From the NCBI RefSeq assembly GCF_040869045.1, contig NC_090319.1, positions 55,710,779-55,774,778 of the forward strand: a stretch of DNA of 64,000 nt, written 5' to 3'. The notes beneath the pieces are model-generated. The model saw only the letters and a list, made by a program, of their open reading frames with translations, was not told where the DNA came from and made no database searches. Positions within the stretch are counted from its first letter, which is position 1. Every line of letters begins with the position of its first letter. A program made the position numbers and the translations under genes. Shown here piece by piece: positions 42,250 through 54,510 of this stretch. The stretch comes from Eurosta solidaginis. Its lineage: Eukaryota > Arthropoda > Insecta > Diptera > Tephritidae.

Positions 42250-43670
42250 AAAGCTAGGTTAGGTTAAACTGGACGGTTAATCACGATCATCTCATCTAGA
42301 CTGATTGTGTCCATAGTGTTATCAGAATTCGTTTGACGACCAGACGGAAAAACCCCAATTAGGCACCAGGACTTACGCTATGGCATAGCAATTACCAGAA
42401 GTTGTCTAGGACCTAGCTTAATTGCTGCCTCGAGATCTGATAACTCTGCAACCCCTAGTAGCTGTGGAGCCGAATACAGAACGTGCTCAACCGTTTCTTT
42501 CTGCAGCTAGCACTTCCTACATTTGCTGTTACTAACGATGCCTCACTTACAAGCATCTGACGCCAGAAGGCAGCGTCCAGTTAATATGCCCATCGTGAGG
42601 CTTCCATCATAGAAATTGTGCAGTCACGTGCTTCTGTCCATGCCTTTCCTGCTTGATGGAGCATATGTAACTCTCGTCTCCTTTTGATTTCTCCCAAACG
42701 GATTGGAACGTCTACCGCCGATTCATCGAATGCTGCGCAGTCCTTTGTCAACTAATCAGCCTTATCATTACCTTCTATCTCTTTATGATCGGGTACCCAG
42801 TATAGGAATATCTTCCGGCCTGAATGCTTTTTTGCATTCCAGGACACTTCTTGATGAAGTACTGTGTGAGATTATGGCCTTGATCGCCGCCTGACTATAG
42901 ATATATATTGTGACGAATATTAGCATCACTAAGTGATACTAGCATCGCTAAGGTGATACTAAGTAAATAAAGGCACAACAACAATAAAGAAAGCTGCCAC
43001 TATAAACAAATCAATCATCATTTATACACCTACATACAAGGCAACGAAGAGATACTCACAAACACATGTAATCATCAGCCGAAGTAGTACTCACATATAC
43101 ACACGCATATGCCTACAAACTACAAATATACATGTATATGGCTGGTAACCAAGCATGAAGATCGTGAAATTACTAGACCCTAGGAGAAATGGGTGAACGA
43201 GGAAACCGAGATTATGAAAGCAGCGCAAGCTGAGGCATGACAAATCAGTTTGATTTAAGCACGCTATTAGTTGTGAAGTTTAAGTATTATTGTGAAGTAC
43301 TCTCAAAGTAGTCTAATAACGACCATTTTGCATTATTGAATATTGGAGTTATTTTTTCAACAGTTTAGCGATTCGAACGTTAGCAGAAGGTTTGTAATAA
43401 GCGGAATTTTCCCTAGATTCGTAACAATATATATTAACGGGACTGTTGATAAAGAACGCTTTCTCCAGAATTTCTGCTCCAATTTCCACCTGAAAGACAC
43501 TGCAGGGATCTGAAAGCTTGTAGGATCTACTTATTTCCGTTATTTTGGAACCATCGCTATGCAAGTATATAGCATGTTCTGCCATTTTCGCATCCTTGCG
43601 CCAACCCTCCGGCTGCAAGCGCTGAAGCAAATATAAAGTTTTCATTCTTAAAGTCTTCAATATTTGCAAA
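42250..43670 (-). mobile_element. RNase H-type LINE 3' part, split by a solo LTR
   Basis: On the minus strand, 43669-43434 encodes the start of RNase H (YLHSDGSKITEISRSYKLSD). The domain continues at 42905 with SQAAIKAI, and the 3' untranslated end runs to the tail TTAACCTAACCTAGC at about 42250. The interval 42909-43426 is a solo LTR inserted into the domain. The 3' end matches the sequence at 10610-10890. Several stops are present. Confidence 0.75.
42909..43426. mobile_element. Solo LTR, copy 1 (probable Ty3/gypsy-type)
   Basis: Begins TGTGACGAATATTA and ends GATTCGTAACA, inverted-repeat-like LTR ends. Both flanks are ATAT, consistent with a 4-bp target duplication, although the flanking sequence is itself an AT repeat. 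Internally like copies 2 and 3 (ACAAATCAATCATCATTTA, TTGATTTAA, GACCATTTTGCATTATTGAA). No internal retroviral-type genes are adjacent, so it arose by LTR-LTR recombination. Confidence 0.85.
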
Positions 43671-44569
43671 CGGTTTTCTGCTTAATGGGATAACCAACTT
43701 CTGTGTGACTTTTCTGTACCCCAATAAAACTCACTGCAATGACCATTTTAATTAAGTCAGCTTCGTCCCAACTTTACCTTTGGTATTTCCCACTAAAGAG
43801 TATTCTTTCTTGCCTAAATATCAACACCTGATTAGCCTATACATACGAAGTAGGTTTCCTAAATTGAGCTTCTGGACATCGAGGCTGCGTTAAACAAATT
43901 TCTGGTTATCGAATAGATTCTGGCTTAATTTGTTCACCAACTTTTGAGCGACAGAACTGTGACAACAAAATTAAAAATTGGCTATAGAAGGCTGAGAAGG
44001 TTTACATCATAATGTACTTTCTCCCCTTATCTGAGCTGTGTCCGTAGACGATATGCTCCACCTGCATATTATCATCAGGTTTTCTGAATTCCGCGTACTA
44101 GTAGTCAAACCAATTAAAATCCAATCTCTGCATCCGCAATCCGCGAGGGTCCTCAATAAACAACAGATGATGCGGTCGGCGTGGCAAATGACTCTTTGTA
44201 TGAGAAACTTGAATGATTGACACCAAAATTATGCTTGGCGACATTACCGCCAGGGTGGGCAACGAGGAGATGTGGCTTAATTACTTACTGGCAGCTCGAT
44301 ATATGGTCATGTGTAGTACAAGGTTTCAATATAAAAAGATACACAAATCTACTTAGCTGCCACCTGATCTGACCTGAAGAACACGAAACTTAATTGATCA
44401 AGTCATTATAGACGACAGTCCTAGCAGCAATGTCCTCGATGTTCGCACTCTATGAGGTCCAAATATTGACTCGGACCATTTACATGTGGTAACCAAGATA
44501 CGCACACGCATATGTGCAGGTAAAAAAGTGCGCACAATAGCACAAGGACATACATAGTTGAGCGTATTA
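43671..44569. other. No feature recognised
   Basis: Short open frames only, none with recognisable similarity. Confidence 0.5.
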
Positions 44570-44720
44570 CGCGCGTCTCCTTGGGTAGTCTGATTTCCTC
44601 AACTGCAAGTTTCGGGTATAGGACTCTGCGAATGGCGTTCGCGGGGCATTCATCGGCACAAGACTTCGCCGACTCACAATGTGGGTGAGGCCGAGGGCTG
44701 TTTATGCTCGTCAGGCTCAA
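44570..44720 (-). mobile_element. Small LINE C-terminal fragment
   Basis: The minus-strand frame reads RRVLYPKLAVEEIRLPKETR, matching the LKEQYAKLAEEERILPWETR block of the LINE at 27.4 kb. Truncated on both sides. Confidence 0.55.
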
Positions 44721-44824
44721 AAGGCCGAATTAGGGTTTCCTCATAGTGCCTGGGTGATGACTCCTTATGCTCCTGGAAGAGCCACGATCTCTTGTCATTG
44801 TCGTGCAGTCATCGGACAATTGTA

Positions 44825-45060
44825 ACTGTTGTTGTTGTTGCAGCAATACACTCCCCGAAGGAGTTCCGATGCTATATACGGTATATTCCGGCAACAAACA
44901 CCATGAAGGTGCAAACCCGACTATCCCTCTGCCCCTAGTTCCTTGGGGTCACCAGAGCCTCACGTGCTAAAGAAACCGGATTTTCCAGGGATAGATGAGG
45001 TTGGGGTTGGATAAGCTATAAATTTTGCAAGCAACTCCTTCTAGTGGAAAGAGGGGAAGG
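44825..45060 (-). repeat. Family X copy
   Basis: The minus strand ends in TTGCTGCAACAACAACAACA. CTCCCCGAAGGAGT, TATTCCGGCAACAAACACCA and a CCCCTAGTTCCTTGGGG block identify the family. Confidence 0.65.
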
Positions 45061-46974
45061 GACACCACCATGCGGCACCCCTTGTTTAATTCTTCATGAT
45101 TTCGATGTTACGTTCTTAATCTGAACTGATACCTGCCGGTAACACAGATAATTTTCAGTCTACCTTTTGAGACTAAGTTGGAGGATAGACCCCTTCCAAG
45201 TTTTGCAGTAACGAGGTAATTGTGTTAATGATCAATTAAGCGCTACGAGTACTTTTCTATGGTGGGGTTCTTGGTGCAGTTTTCAATTTATTTATGTGTT
45301 GAGTTGTAAATACTAGTTGTAAACTAGTATCGTTTCAGACTAGTTTGGTGATTCACTGCAGGGCTAGTACATACTCTATCATTTCAATTGCACATCCTAT
45401 GATTCATACTTATAAACAATTTTATGAAACATTCACAAATCTACTTAATTGGAGAAATTCATATATATACATTAGAGTGCCTCATGCTTCAGGCGACAAC
45501 AATTTATTAATTATTTCAACGAAATTACAAAATTGATTCTATTTCAAGAACTCTGTTGAAATATGCCTTTGTGAATTTCTGAAACAGTTTTAAACGATCA
45601 TGGTAATACAATTTGTGGTGCAGTATATTATTGGAAGCTACTGAGATATACTCAGAAACTACTTTGAAACTACTTGACGAAAACATATTTTGAAAGCCCG
45701 AATCTGCATCTTTACAACCAAAACGTTATTTATAAATTTGGATTCCAAATAAGAGCGAAAAAGTCTGTTATCAAATATCAACAGAAATCAGCTGTTATGT
45801 CAATCAATTATAGCTTACAGCTTACGCTGGTATGGTAGCAACTGCCGGTAATGCAGTGCTAATATTCACAATAGTGCCATAGTACAAATAGATTTCTTTG
45901 TGTGCTCACAATCGTTTATTTTTAATAAAATATAACTAAACCAAAGCACTACGACCAAAATTGCCCAAAGCTCGCTAATAGCCCGAATCTCCATCTTTAC
46001 AACTAAAACTTTATTTATAAATTTGGGTTCCAAACAAGAGCGAAAAGGGGACCCGTACATAAAAACAGCAATTAGAAATAATATATATGATGATATTTTT
46101 CCTTAATATAATTAAAGAAATTTAAAAAAGGCCTAAAAATTTTTAATTGATTAAAATATTTAAAAAAAATTTTGGTGAGGTACTCTAATGTACATATAAA
46201 GTTTTTACTTCTATAGGTATGCGCGAATTTAATTCGCATTAAATTTAACTTGAGCATTCATGTTATGGCTGTGTAACGCTGTGTGGTGTTGTGTTATTGA
46301 GTTGACAACGGGGGTGAAGTTAAAGCCCCGTCACATAATCAGTTTTTCATATATCGTCACCCGCTTGCCAGAAGCATGAATGTGCCAAAATGAAAATGTT
46401 GCGAAATCAAGTTTCAAAGTTTATTGATCCCTCAAAATTAGAATAATTAGTTTCTAATGTAAAGGTGTATATATATATTATATTAACAATATGCTCTTTC
46501 AACTGACATAATTGCTCTGCTCGTATCCCTTCTATTTTCCGAGGTTTAGCACATTCATTTTTCTGGCACAACAAAAATTTTAAAAACTGATCTAATTTTT
46601 TGTTAACACAGCTATACAAAAAAATTAAAAGTAGTCGGATCAGCTAATGCGACTTATGTTTTCTATACATTTTGATGCGCTGAATCCAAATACGCTATAA
46701 GAATTGGCCCAAGTGGTCATGGTATTGCCTTAACCTCAAAACACGTAAAAAAATCACTGCAGATTGATTTTTAAATAATGTTAGGCCAAGCCAATACCTG
46801 CTAGGCCAATTCTGTTGGCGGATTGGGATTCGGAGCATCACAGTACTTGGGAAAACATCCGCGGCTTTGACTTATCGAAAGTATGTATGTAAATGAAAAA
46901 GTTATACATTCAATTCAATTTCATATACACTAGTGTATTTTTATTTAAGATATTATTGCAAACTTAGAACTAGT
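45061..46974. other. Geneless AT-rich DNA with one dispersed direct repeat
   Basis: A segment of about 67 bp (AGCCCGAATCTGCATCTTTA ... CAAATAAGAGCGAAA) at 45697-45760 recurs with about 90 percent identity at 45980-46048. Nothing else recognised; the open frames here are low-complexity. Confidence 0.5.
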
Positions 46975-47195
46975 TCTTATTCTCATCAGAATCAGAATCT
47001 TCTGAAATATTGGGTTTGGATAAAGCCTTGCCCTCAAGATTTTTATAAAAAGAATGATATTATTTTGGTATAACCAGTTTTTCACACAATTTTTCCAAGT
47101 ATTTTAGTTTTGATTCAGGAAGAGATAACGGCTTCGAATAAAGCGGTTTGCCTTCAATTAAACAACTATTTTTTTTCAGGATATTAAGCTATTAA
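46975..47195 (-). pseudogene. Decayed coding remnant, acidic C-terminus
   Basis: One minus-strand frame reads EGKPLYSKPLSLPESKLKY, then LEKLCEKLVIPK, a TAA stop, YHSFYKNLEG and SEDSDSDENKN before TAG. The style (a short hydrophobic-basic region ending in an acidic Ser-Asp tail) suggests the C-terminus of a transposase or nuclear protein. I cannot name the family. Confidence 0.35.
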
Positions 47196-49179
47196 AAATT
47201 CATCGGTATAATTTTTTTTTTGAAGAATACGAGGCACGTATACCCGAACGATCGAACATACGAATATGTGCTGTTCTTATTTTTTTCAAAAATTGTAAAA
47301 ATTGTTTAGCCATATCAACGAATGTGTCATACAATGTACCACATTAATTTTTCTGGCTCAACTTTGTGTGATTGAATTGTACATTCATAAAAATGGCACT
47401 GCAAATTATTGGTGTTTCCATGTGCGTAGGAAGCTCTAGATTTAAGTAGAACCTAGAGAATCTAAAGGGTAATATAACGAGGCCTATAACACAAAATCGG
47501 AAAAATTGCACATTCATGCTTCTGGTTAGTGGGCGACGATATGTAGATGCGTTTAACACAATCGTATGCATTATGAGTACATAGCACGTATTTTTTATGG
47601 AGAACGGCAAATCGAGCGGCACTAGCGCCATCTAACATGATTTTGTGACACCATCTTGCAGCTTTTGTTGCAAGCAACAAAGCATAAGAAGAATTTGAAA
47701 CTTGATGTGGCTAAGGGTGCTTTCACACTTTACATTATTTTTCCCACTTTTTGATACTTTTCTAACATTTTTCACAGTTAAGACCTGAAATTTAACAAAT
47801 GAATAGAATACAAAATATGTTAGCAATTTTACATTTTTCTTGTATATTTTATATATATTTTTATACTCAGTTGAGCAGAGCTTTACTTTGATTGGATAAC
47901 GGTTGGTTGTACAGGTATAAAGGAATCGAGATAGATATAGACTTCCATATATCAAAATCATCAGTATCGAAAAAAAATTCAATTGAGCCATGTCCGTCCG
48001 TCCGTCTGTCCGTTAACACGATAACTTGAGTACATTTTGAGGTATCTTGGTGAAATTTGGTATGTAGGTTCCTGGGCACTCATCTCAGATCGCTATTTAA
48101 AATAAACGATATCGGACTATAACCACGCCCACTTTTTCGATATCGAAAATTTCGAAAAATCGAAAAAGTGCGATAATTCATTACCAAATACGGATTAAGC
48201 GATGGAACTTGGTAGGTGAGTTGAACTTATGACGCAGAATAGAAAACTAGTAAAATTTTGGACAATGGGCGTGGCACCGCCCATTTAAAAGAAGGTAATT
48301 TAGAAGTTTTGCAAGCTGTAATTTAGCAGTCGTAGAAGATATCATGATGAAATTTGGCAGGAACGTTACCCTTATTACTATATGTATGCTTAATAAAAAT
48401 TTGCAAAATCGGAGAACGACCATGCCCACTTTTAAAAAAAAAAATGTCTTAAAGTCAAATTTTAAAAGAAAAGTTAATATCTTTACAGTATATAAGTAAA
48501 TTATGTCAACATTCAACTCCAGTAATGATATGGTGCAACAAAATACGAAAATAAAAGAAAATTTCAAAATGGGCGTGGCTCCGCCCTTTTTCATTTAATT
48601 TGTTTAGGATACTTTTAATGCCATAAGTCGAACAAAAATTTACCAATCCTTGTGAAATTTGGTAGAGGCTTAGATTCTAGGACGATAACTGTTTTCTGTG
48701 AAAAGGGGCGAAATCGGTTGAAGCCACGCCCAGTTTTTATACAAAGTCGATCGGCTGTCCTTCCGCTCGGCCGTTAACACGATAACTTGAGCAAAAATCG
48801 ATATATCTTTACTAAACTCAGTTCACGTACTTATCTGAACTCACTTTGTATTGGTGTCAAAAATGGCCGAAATCCGACTATGACCACGCCCACTTTTTCG
48901 ATATCGAAAATTACGAAAAATGAAAAAAATGCCATAATTGTATACCAAATACGAAAAAAAGGATGAAACATGGTAGTTTTATTGGTCTATTGACGCAAAA
49001 TATAACTTTAGAAAAAAACTTGGTAAAATTAATTATTAAGTAGAAGAAAATGAAAAAGTTTTGCAGGGCGAAATCAAAAGCCCTTGGAATCTTGGAAGGA
49101 ATAGTGTTCGTGGTATTCCATATATAAACAAATTAGCGGTACCCGACAGATGATGTCTGGGTCACCCTGGTCCACATTT

Positions 49180-50390
49180 TGGTCGATATCTGGAAAACGC
49201 TTTCACATATACAACTTCCACCACTCCCTTTTAAAACCCTCATTAATACCTTTAATTTAATACCCATATCGTACAAACACATTCTAGAGTCACCCCTGGT
49301 CCACGTTTATGGCGATATCTCGAAAAGGCGTCCACATATAGAACTAAGGCCCACTCCCTTTTAAAATACTCATTAACACCTTTCATTTGATACCCATATC
49401 GTACAAAAAAATTCTAGAGTCACCCCTGGCCCACCTTTATGGCGATATCTCGAAAAAATGTCCACCTATAGAACTAAGGCCCACTCCTTTTTAAAATACT
49501 CATTAACACCTTTCATTTGATACCCTTATCGTACAAACAAATTCTAGAGTCACCCCTGGTCCGCCTTTATGGCGATATCTCGAAAAGGCGTCCACATATA
49601 GAACTAAGGCCCACTCCCTTTTAAAATACTCATTAACACCTTTCATTTGATACCCATATCGTACAAACTCATCCTAGAGTCACCCCTGGTCCACGTTTAT
49701 GGCGATATCTCGAAAAGGCGTCCACATATAGAACTAAGGCCCACCCCCTTTTAAAATACTCATTAACACCTTTCATTTGATACCCATATCGTACCAAAAA
49801 TTCTAGAGTCACCCATGGCCCACCTTTATGGCGATATCTCGAAAAGGCGTCCACCTGTAGAACTAAGGCCCACTCCCTTTTAAAATACTCATTAACACCT
49901 TTCATTTGATACCCATATCGTACAAAAAAATTCTAGTCACCCCTGGTCCACCTTTATGGCGATATCTCGAAAAGGTGTCCACCTATAGAACTAAGACCCA
50001 CGCCCTTTTAAAATACTCATTAACACCTTTCATTTGATACCCATATCGTACAAACAAATTCTAGAGTCACCCCTGGTCCACGTTTATGGCGATATCTCGA
50101 AAGGCGTCCACATATAGAACTACGGCCCACTCCCTTTTAAAATACTCATTAACACCTTTCATTTGATACCCATATCGTACAAACACATTGTAGAGTCACC
50201 CCTGGTCTATCTTTATGGCGATATCTCGAAAAGGCGTCCACCTATAGAACTAAGGCACTTTTAAATACTTATTAACACCTTTCGTTTGATACCCATATTG
50301 TACAAACGCATTCTAGAGTCAACCCTGGTTCACCTTTATAACGATATTCCGAAAAGGCCCACTCCCTTTGATTGGTATTAATTGATGACG
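49180..50390 (+). repeat. Tandem array, about nine units of ~130 bp
   Basis: Each unit contains CTAGAGTCACCCCTGGTCCA, GGCGATATCTCGAAAAGGCG and TTTCATTTGATACCCATATC. Successive CTAGAGTCACC starts lie near 49284, 49414, 49544, 49674, 49802, 49932, 50060, 50190 and 50313. Central units are much more alike than the first and last, as expected for unequal exchange. Confidence 0.9.
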
Positions 50391-50736
50391 CCATTCTATT
50401 TTAATATGAGAAATTTGTTATGTCAAGAAATATGAAATTAATTCCGCATTTACTTACCTTTTGTTGATAACGCAAACTGTATCTCAAAACTTGCACAATA
50501 ATAACTTTTAAAAGCAGTTACTATACGGAATTTGTTTATTTTTGGCATTCCTTTTGTGCTTTTCGCATTTTTTAAGTTTCGTTAAGCTGTGCTGCCACCT
50601 TTCTACTATTTTAAATGTCATTTATTGCGAGTCGTTAAAACTAAGTTAGTGAATAGTACAATCGATAAGGCAAGCGACAAAATCGTTAATTAAAATCTCG
50701 ACAAATCGCATCGTTATAAGTTAGTGAATTCCACTA
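50390..50736 (-). mobile_element. Second copy of the 18-bp-TIR element, partial
   Basis: Its right end GTTAGTGAATTCCACTA is the reverse complement of the left terminus of the 714-bp element at 11936. The interior matches that element in reverse (CTTATAACGATGCGATTTGT, AAAGGTGGCAGCACAGCTTA) until about its middle. It is nested in the 3.1-kb element. Confidence 0.75.
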
Positions 50737-51224
50737 CTGGTCCACCTTTATGGCGATATCCCTAAATGGCGTCCATCTATAGAACTATGGGCCACTCCCT
50801 CTTAAAATACTCTTTAATACCTTCCATTTGATACACATGTCATACAAACACATTCCAGGGTTACCCTAGGTTCTTTTTACTACATGGTGATTTTCCCTTA
50901 TTTTGTCTCCACAGCTCTCAACTGATTATGTAATGTTCGGTTACACCCGAAGTTAGCCTTCCTTACTTGATTTCTTGTATATTTTATATATATTTTTCTT
51001 GTATAGTTAGAATGTTTATTACAGTGCATCCCGAAATTTTGTATGTGAATGGCCAAGACGAAATAAACTTCAATAGCCAAGTCTGAAATTTATTTATATT
51101 TACAAACGCAACATCCTGGTTGATGTGGCGATGTTACTGGTATGCATAAGATTGCGTTCAACGCATCTATATGAAAAAGTTCATTGTAGCTCGGCCATTA
51201 CTGGCTGACACACCCTTTCCAGTT

Positions 51225-51615
51225 TAAGTTCAGAAATTTACAACTCAAGTACAGAAAATTCCAATTCAAGTTCAGAAAATTACAATTCAAGTTCAGAACT
51301 TCCAATTTAAAATCAGAAATTTACAATTCAAGTTAAGAAATTCCAATTTAAGTTCAGAAAATTACAGTTCAAGTTCAGAAATTCCAATTTAAATTCAGAA
51401 AATTACAATTCAAGCTAAGAAAATTACAATTCAAGTTCAGAATTTCCAATTTAAAATCAGAAATTTACAAATACAAGTTCAGAAATTTACAATTCAAGTT
51501 CAGAAATTCCAATTTAAGTTCAGAAATTCCAATTTAAATTCATTAAATTACAATTAAATTTCAGAAAATTGCATTTCAAGTTCGGAAAATTACAATTCAA
51601 ATTCAGAAAATTATA
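51225..51615 (+). repeat. Minisatellite, ~19-22-bp units
   Basis: Imperfect tandem repeats of AATTACAATTCAAGTTCAGA and a variant AATTCCAATTTAAGTTCAGA, roughly 19 units. Two inverted units lie at 52255-52300, beside the start of the second 3.1-kb-type element. Confidence 0.85.
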
Positions 51616-52250
51616 AGTAGGGTCTTATTTTTCAAATGTTATTCCAATTCATACTACGTAACGTAATACTTATATGTTATTTTCGGAAGTGTTGATCCTT
51701 TGTTGACAATGGTGGCTTGGATATACTGTACCCCAAGTTTTCTCCAAGGCGGGTACATCCCGAGCTAAGAAATCAAACGGAGGATAACTCTTTGCAACAA
51801 GTGCATGAGGACGCTCCGGCCATGAAAGTACTTCAGTCGACACCGCACTTTGGAAGCAATGAAAGGGGGAGTCCTCCACAGAGTTGCCAGAGGCAGATGG
51901 AGGAAGTATTGATCTGTGCACACAGTGCTTATACGTTTCTTGTGGGATTGTGGACGCACTGTTGATTTCGTCATCAGTGCTGTCATACTCAATGCATATC
52001 AATGCTTGTGAGCTTTAGAATATAGCTGAATGTCCTTGAAACTGGCCTCTTAGGAGAGAAGGAGAGAGAAGAGAGGAAACGTTTTTTTCGCTATCCCCTA
52101 CATGTGAGCAAAATTTATTTAAGCGAGTTAAGAAGTCCAATGCTTCCTTGACAGATAGTAGGCCTTCATGTCCTTATATCAAATTATTAGCGCTAACATT
52201 TACCATCTTACATACTTGTATTTCCATTGCATGAACGAAACAATTCTTGA
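51616..52250. other. Unassigned DNA with a 110-codon open frame
   Basis: The minus-strand frame 52002-51670 (SVEDSPFHCFQSAVSTEVLS, then WPERPHALVAKSYPPFDFL) is not low-complexity but has no family I recognise. It could be a remnant of a retroelement or a chance frame. Confidence 0.3.
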
Positions 52251-52297
52251 CAAACTTTCTGAACTTGAATTGTAATTTTCTGACCTTGAATTGTAAT

Positions 52298-54510
52298 TTT
52301 TATACTCAGTTGAGCAGAGCTCAGAGAGTATATTAAGTTTGTTTGGATAACGGTTGGTTGTACAGGTATAAAGGAATCGAGATAGATATAGACTTCCATA
52401 AATCAAAATCATCAGGATCGAAAAAAAATTTGATTGAGCCATGTCCGTCCGTCCGTCCGTCCGTTAACACGATAACTTGAATAAATTTCTAGGTATCTTG
52501 ATGAAATTTGGTATGTAGGTTCCTGAGCACTCATCTCAGATCGCTATTTAAAATGAACGATATCGGACTATAACCACGCCCACTTTTTCGCTATCGAAAA
52601 TTTCGAAAAACCGAAAAAGTGCGACAATTCATTACCAAAGACAGATAAAGCGATGAAACTTGGTAGGTGGTTTGAACTTATGACGCAGAATAGAAAATTA
52701 GTAAAATTTTGGACAATGGGCGTGGCACCGACCACTTTTAAAAGAAGGTAATTTAAAACTTTTGCAAGCTGTAATTTGGCAGTTGTTGAAGATATCATGA
52801 TGAAATATGGCAGGAATGTCACTCCTATTACTATATGTACGCTTAATAAAAATTAGCAAAATCTGAGAACTTTTAAAAAATAATTTTTTTTTAAGTAAAA
52901 TTTTAACAAAAAATTTTATATCTTTACAGTATATAAGTAAATTATGTCAACATTCAACTCCAGTAATGATATGGTGCTACAAAATACAAAAATAAAAGAA
53001 AATTTCGAAATGGGCGTGGCTCCGCCCTTTTTCATTTAATTTGTCTAGGATACTTTTAATGCCATAAGTCGAACAAAAATTTACCAATCCTTTTCTGTGA
53101 AAATGGGCGAAATCGGTTGAAGCCACGCCCAGTTTTTATACACAGTCGTCCATCTGTCCTTCCGCATGACCCTTACCACGATAACTTGAGCAAAAATCGA
53201 CATATCTTTACTGAACTTAGTTCACGTACTTATCTGAACTCACTTTATCTTGGTATAAAAAATGAACGAAATCCGACTATGACCACGCCCACTTTTTCGA
53301 TATCGAAAATTACAAAAAATGAATAAAATGCCATAATTCTATACCAAATACGAAAAAAGGGATGAAACATGGTAATTGGATTGGTTTATTGACGCGAAAT
53401 TTAACTTTAGAAAAAACTTTGTAAAATGGTTGTGACACCTACCATATTAAGTAGAAGAAAATGAAAAAGTTCTGCAGTGCGAAATAAAAAACCCTTGAAA
53501 TCTTGGCAGGTATTACATATATAAATAAATTAGCGGTATCCTACAGATGATGTTCTGGGTCACCCTGGTCCACATTTTGGTCGATATCTGGAAAACGCCT
53601 TCACATATACAACTACCACCACTCCCTTTTAAAACTCTCATTAATACCTTTAATTTGATACCCATATCGTACAAACATATTCTAGAGTCACCCCTGGTCC
53701 ACCTTTATGGCGATATCTCGAAAAAGCGACCACCTATAGAACGAAGACCCACTCCCTTTTAAAAATACTCACTAACACCTTTCATTTGATACGCATATCG
53801 TACAAACAAAGTCTAAGTTGCGATACCTCGAAAAAGCGTCCACCTATAGAACTAAGGCCCACTCCCTTTTAAAATACTCATTAACACCTTTCTTTTGATA
53901 CCCATATTGTACAAACGCGTTCTAGAGTCACCCTGGTCCACCTTTATGACGATATCTCGAAAAGGCGACCACCTATACAACTACCACCACTCCCTTTAAA
54001 AACCCTCATTAATACCTTTAATTTTATACCCATATCGTACAAACAAATTCTAGAGTCACCCCTGGTCCACCTTTATGGCGATATTTCGAAACGGCTTCCA
54101 CCTATAGAACTAAGGATCACTCCCTTTAAAATACTCATTAACACCTTTCTTTTGATACCCATATTGTACAAACAAATTCTAGGGTCACCCCTGGTCCACC
54201 TTTATGGCGATATGTCGAAACGGCGTCCACCTATGGAACTAAGGATTACTCCTTTTAAAATACTCATTAGCACCTTTCATTTGATACCCATATCGTGCAA
54301 ACAAATTCTAGAGTCAACCCTGATCCACCTTTATGGCGATATCCCTAAATGGCGTCCACCTATAGAACTATGGCCCACTCCCTCATAAAATAATCTTTAG
54401 TGCCTTTCATTTGATAGACATGTCATACAAACACATTCCAGGGTTTCCCTCGGTTCATTTTCCCTTATGTTGTCACCATAGCTCTCAACTCTCGGTTACA
54501 CCCGAACACT
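52298..54510 (+). mobile_element. Non-coding element with tandem array, copy 2 (shorter)
   Basis: Same start (TTTATACTCAGTTGAGCAGA) and same block order as copy 1. It has about six array units from roughly 53560 to 54400, some truncated. It ends near CTCTCGGTTACACCCGAACA at about 54510. Copies 1 and 2 differ by scattered substitutions and indels. Confidence 0.85.

Larger units (their letters stand above)
47863..50970 (+). mobile_element. 3.1-kb non-coding element with internal ~130-bp tandem array, copy 1
   Basis: Starts TTTATACTCAGTTGAGCAGA and ends near GTTCGGTTACACCCGAAG. It is bracketed by a perfect 27-bp direct repeat (TTTCTTGTATATTTTATATA plus TATTTTT) at 47836-47862 and 50971-50997. 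It contains several GGGCGTGGC/GCCACGCCC and CACGCCCACTTTTTCGATAT blocks, a CCGTCCGTCCGTCTGTCCG run, and from about 49180 a tandem array. There is no credible protein. An inverted-repeat element (about 50390-50736) is inserted near its 3' end. Confidence 0.85.

Noticed and set aside
49180..50390. CRISPR-like array
   Set aside because: The units are contiguous ~130-bp tandem repeats without spacers, in a eukaryotic transposon.
51670..52002. Host gene encoded at 52002-51670 (minus)
   Set aside because: Isolated 110-codon frame with no recognised domain, splice context or neighbours. Kept only as an unassigned region.
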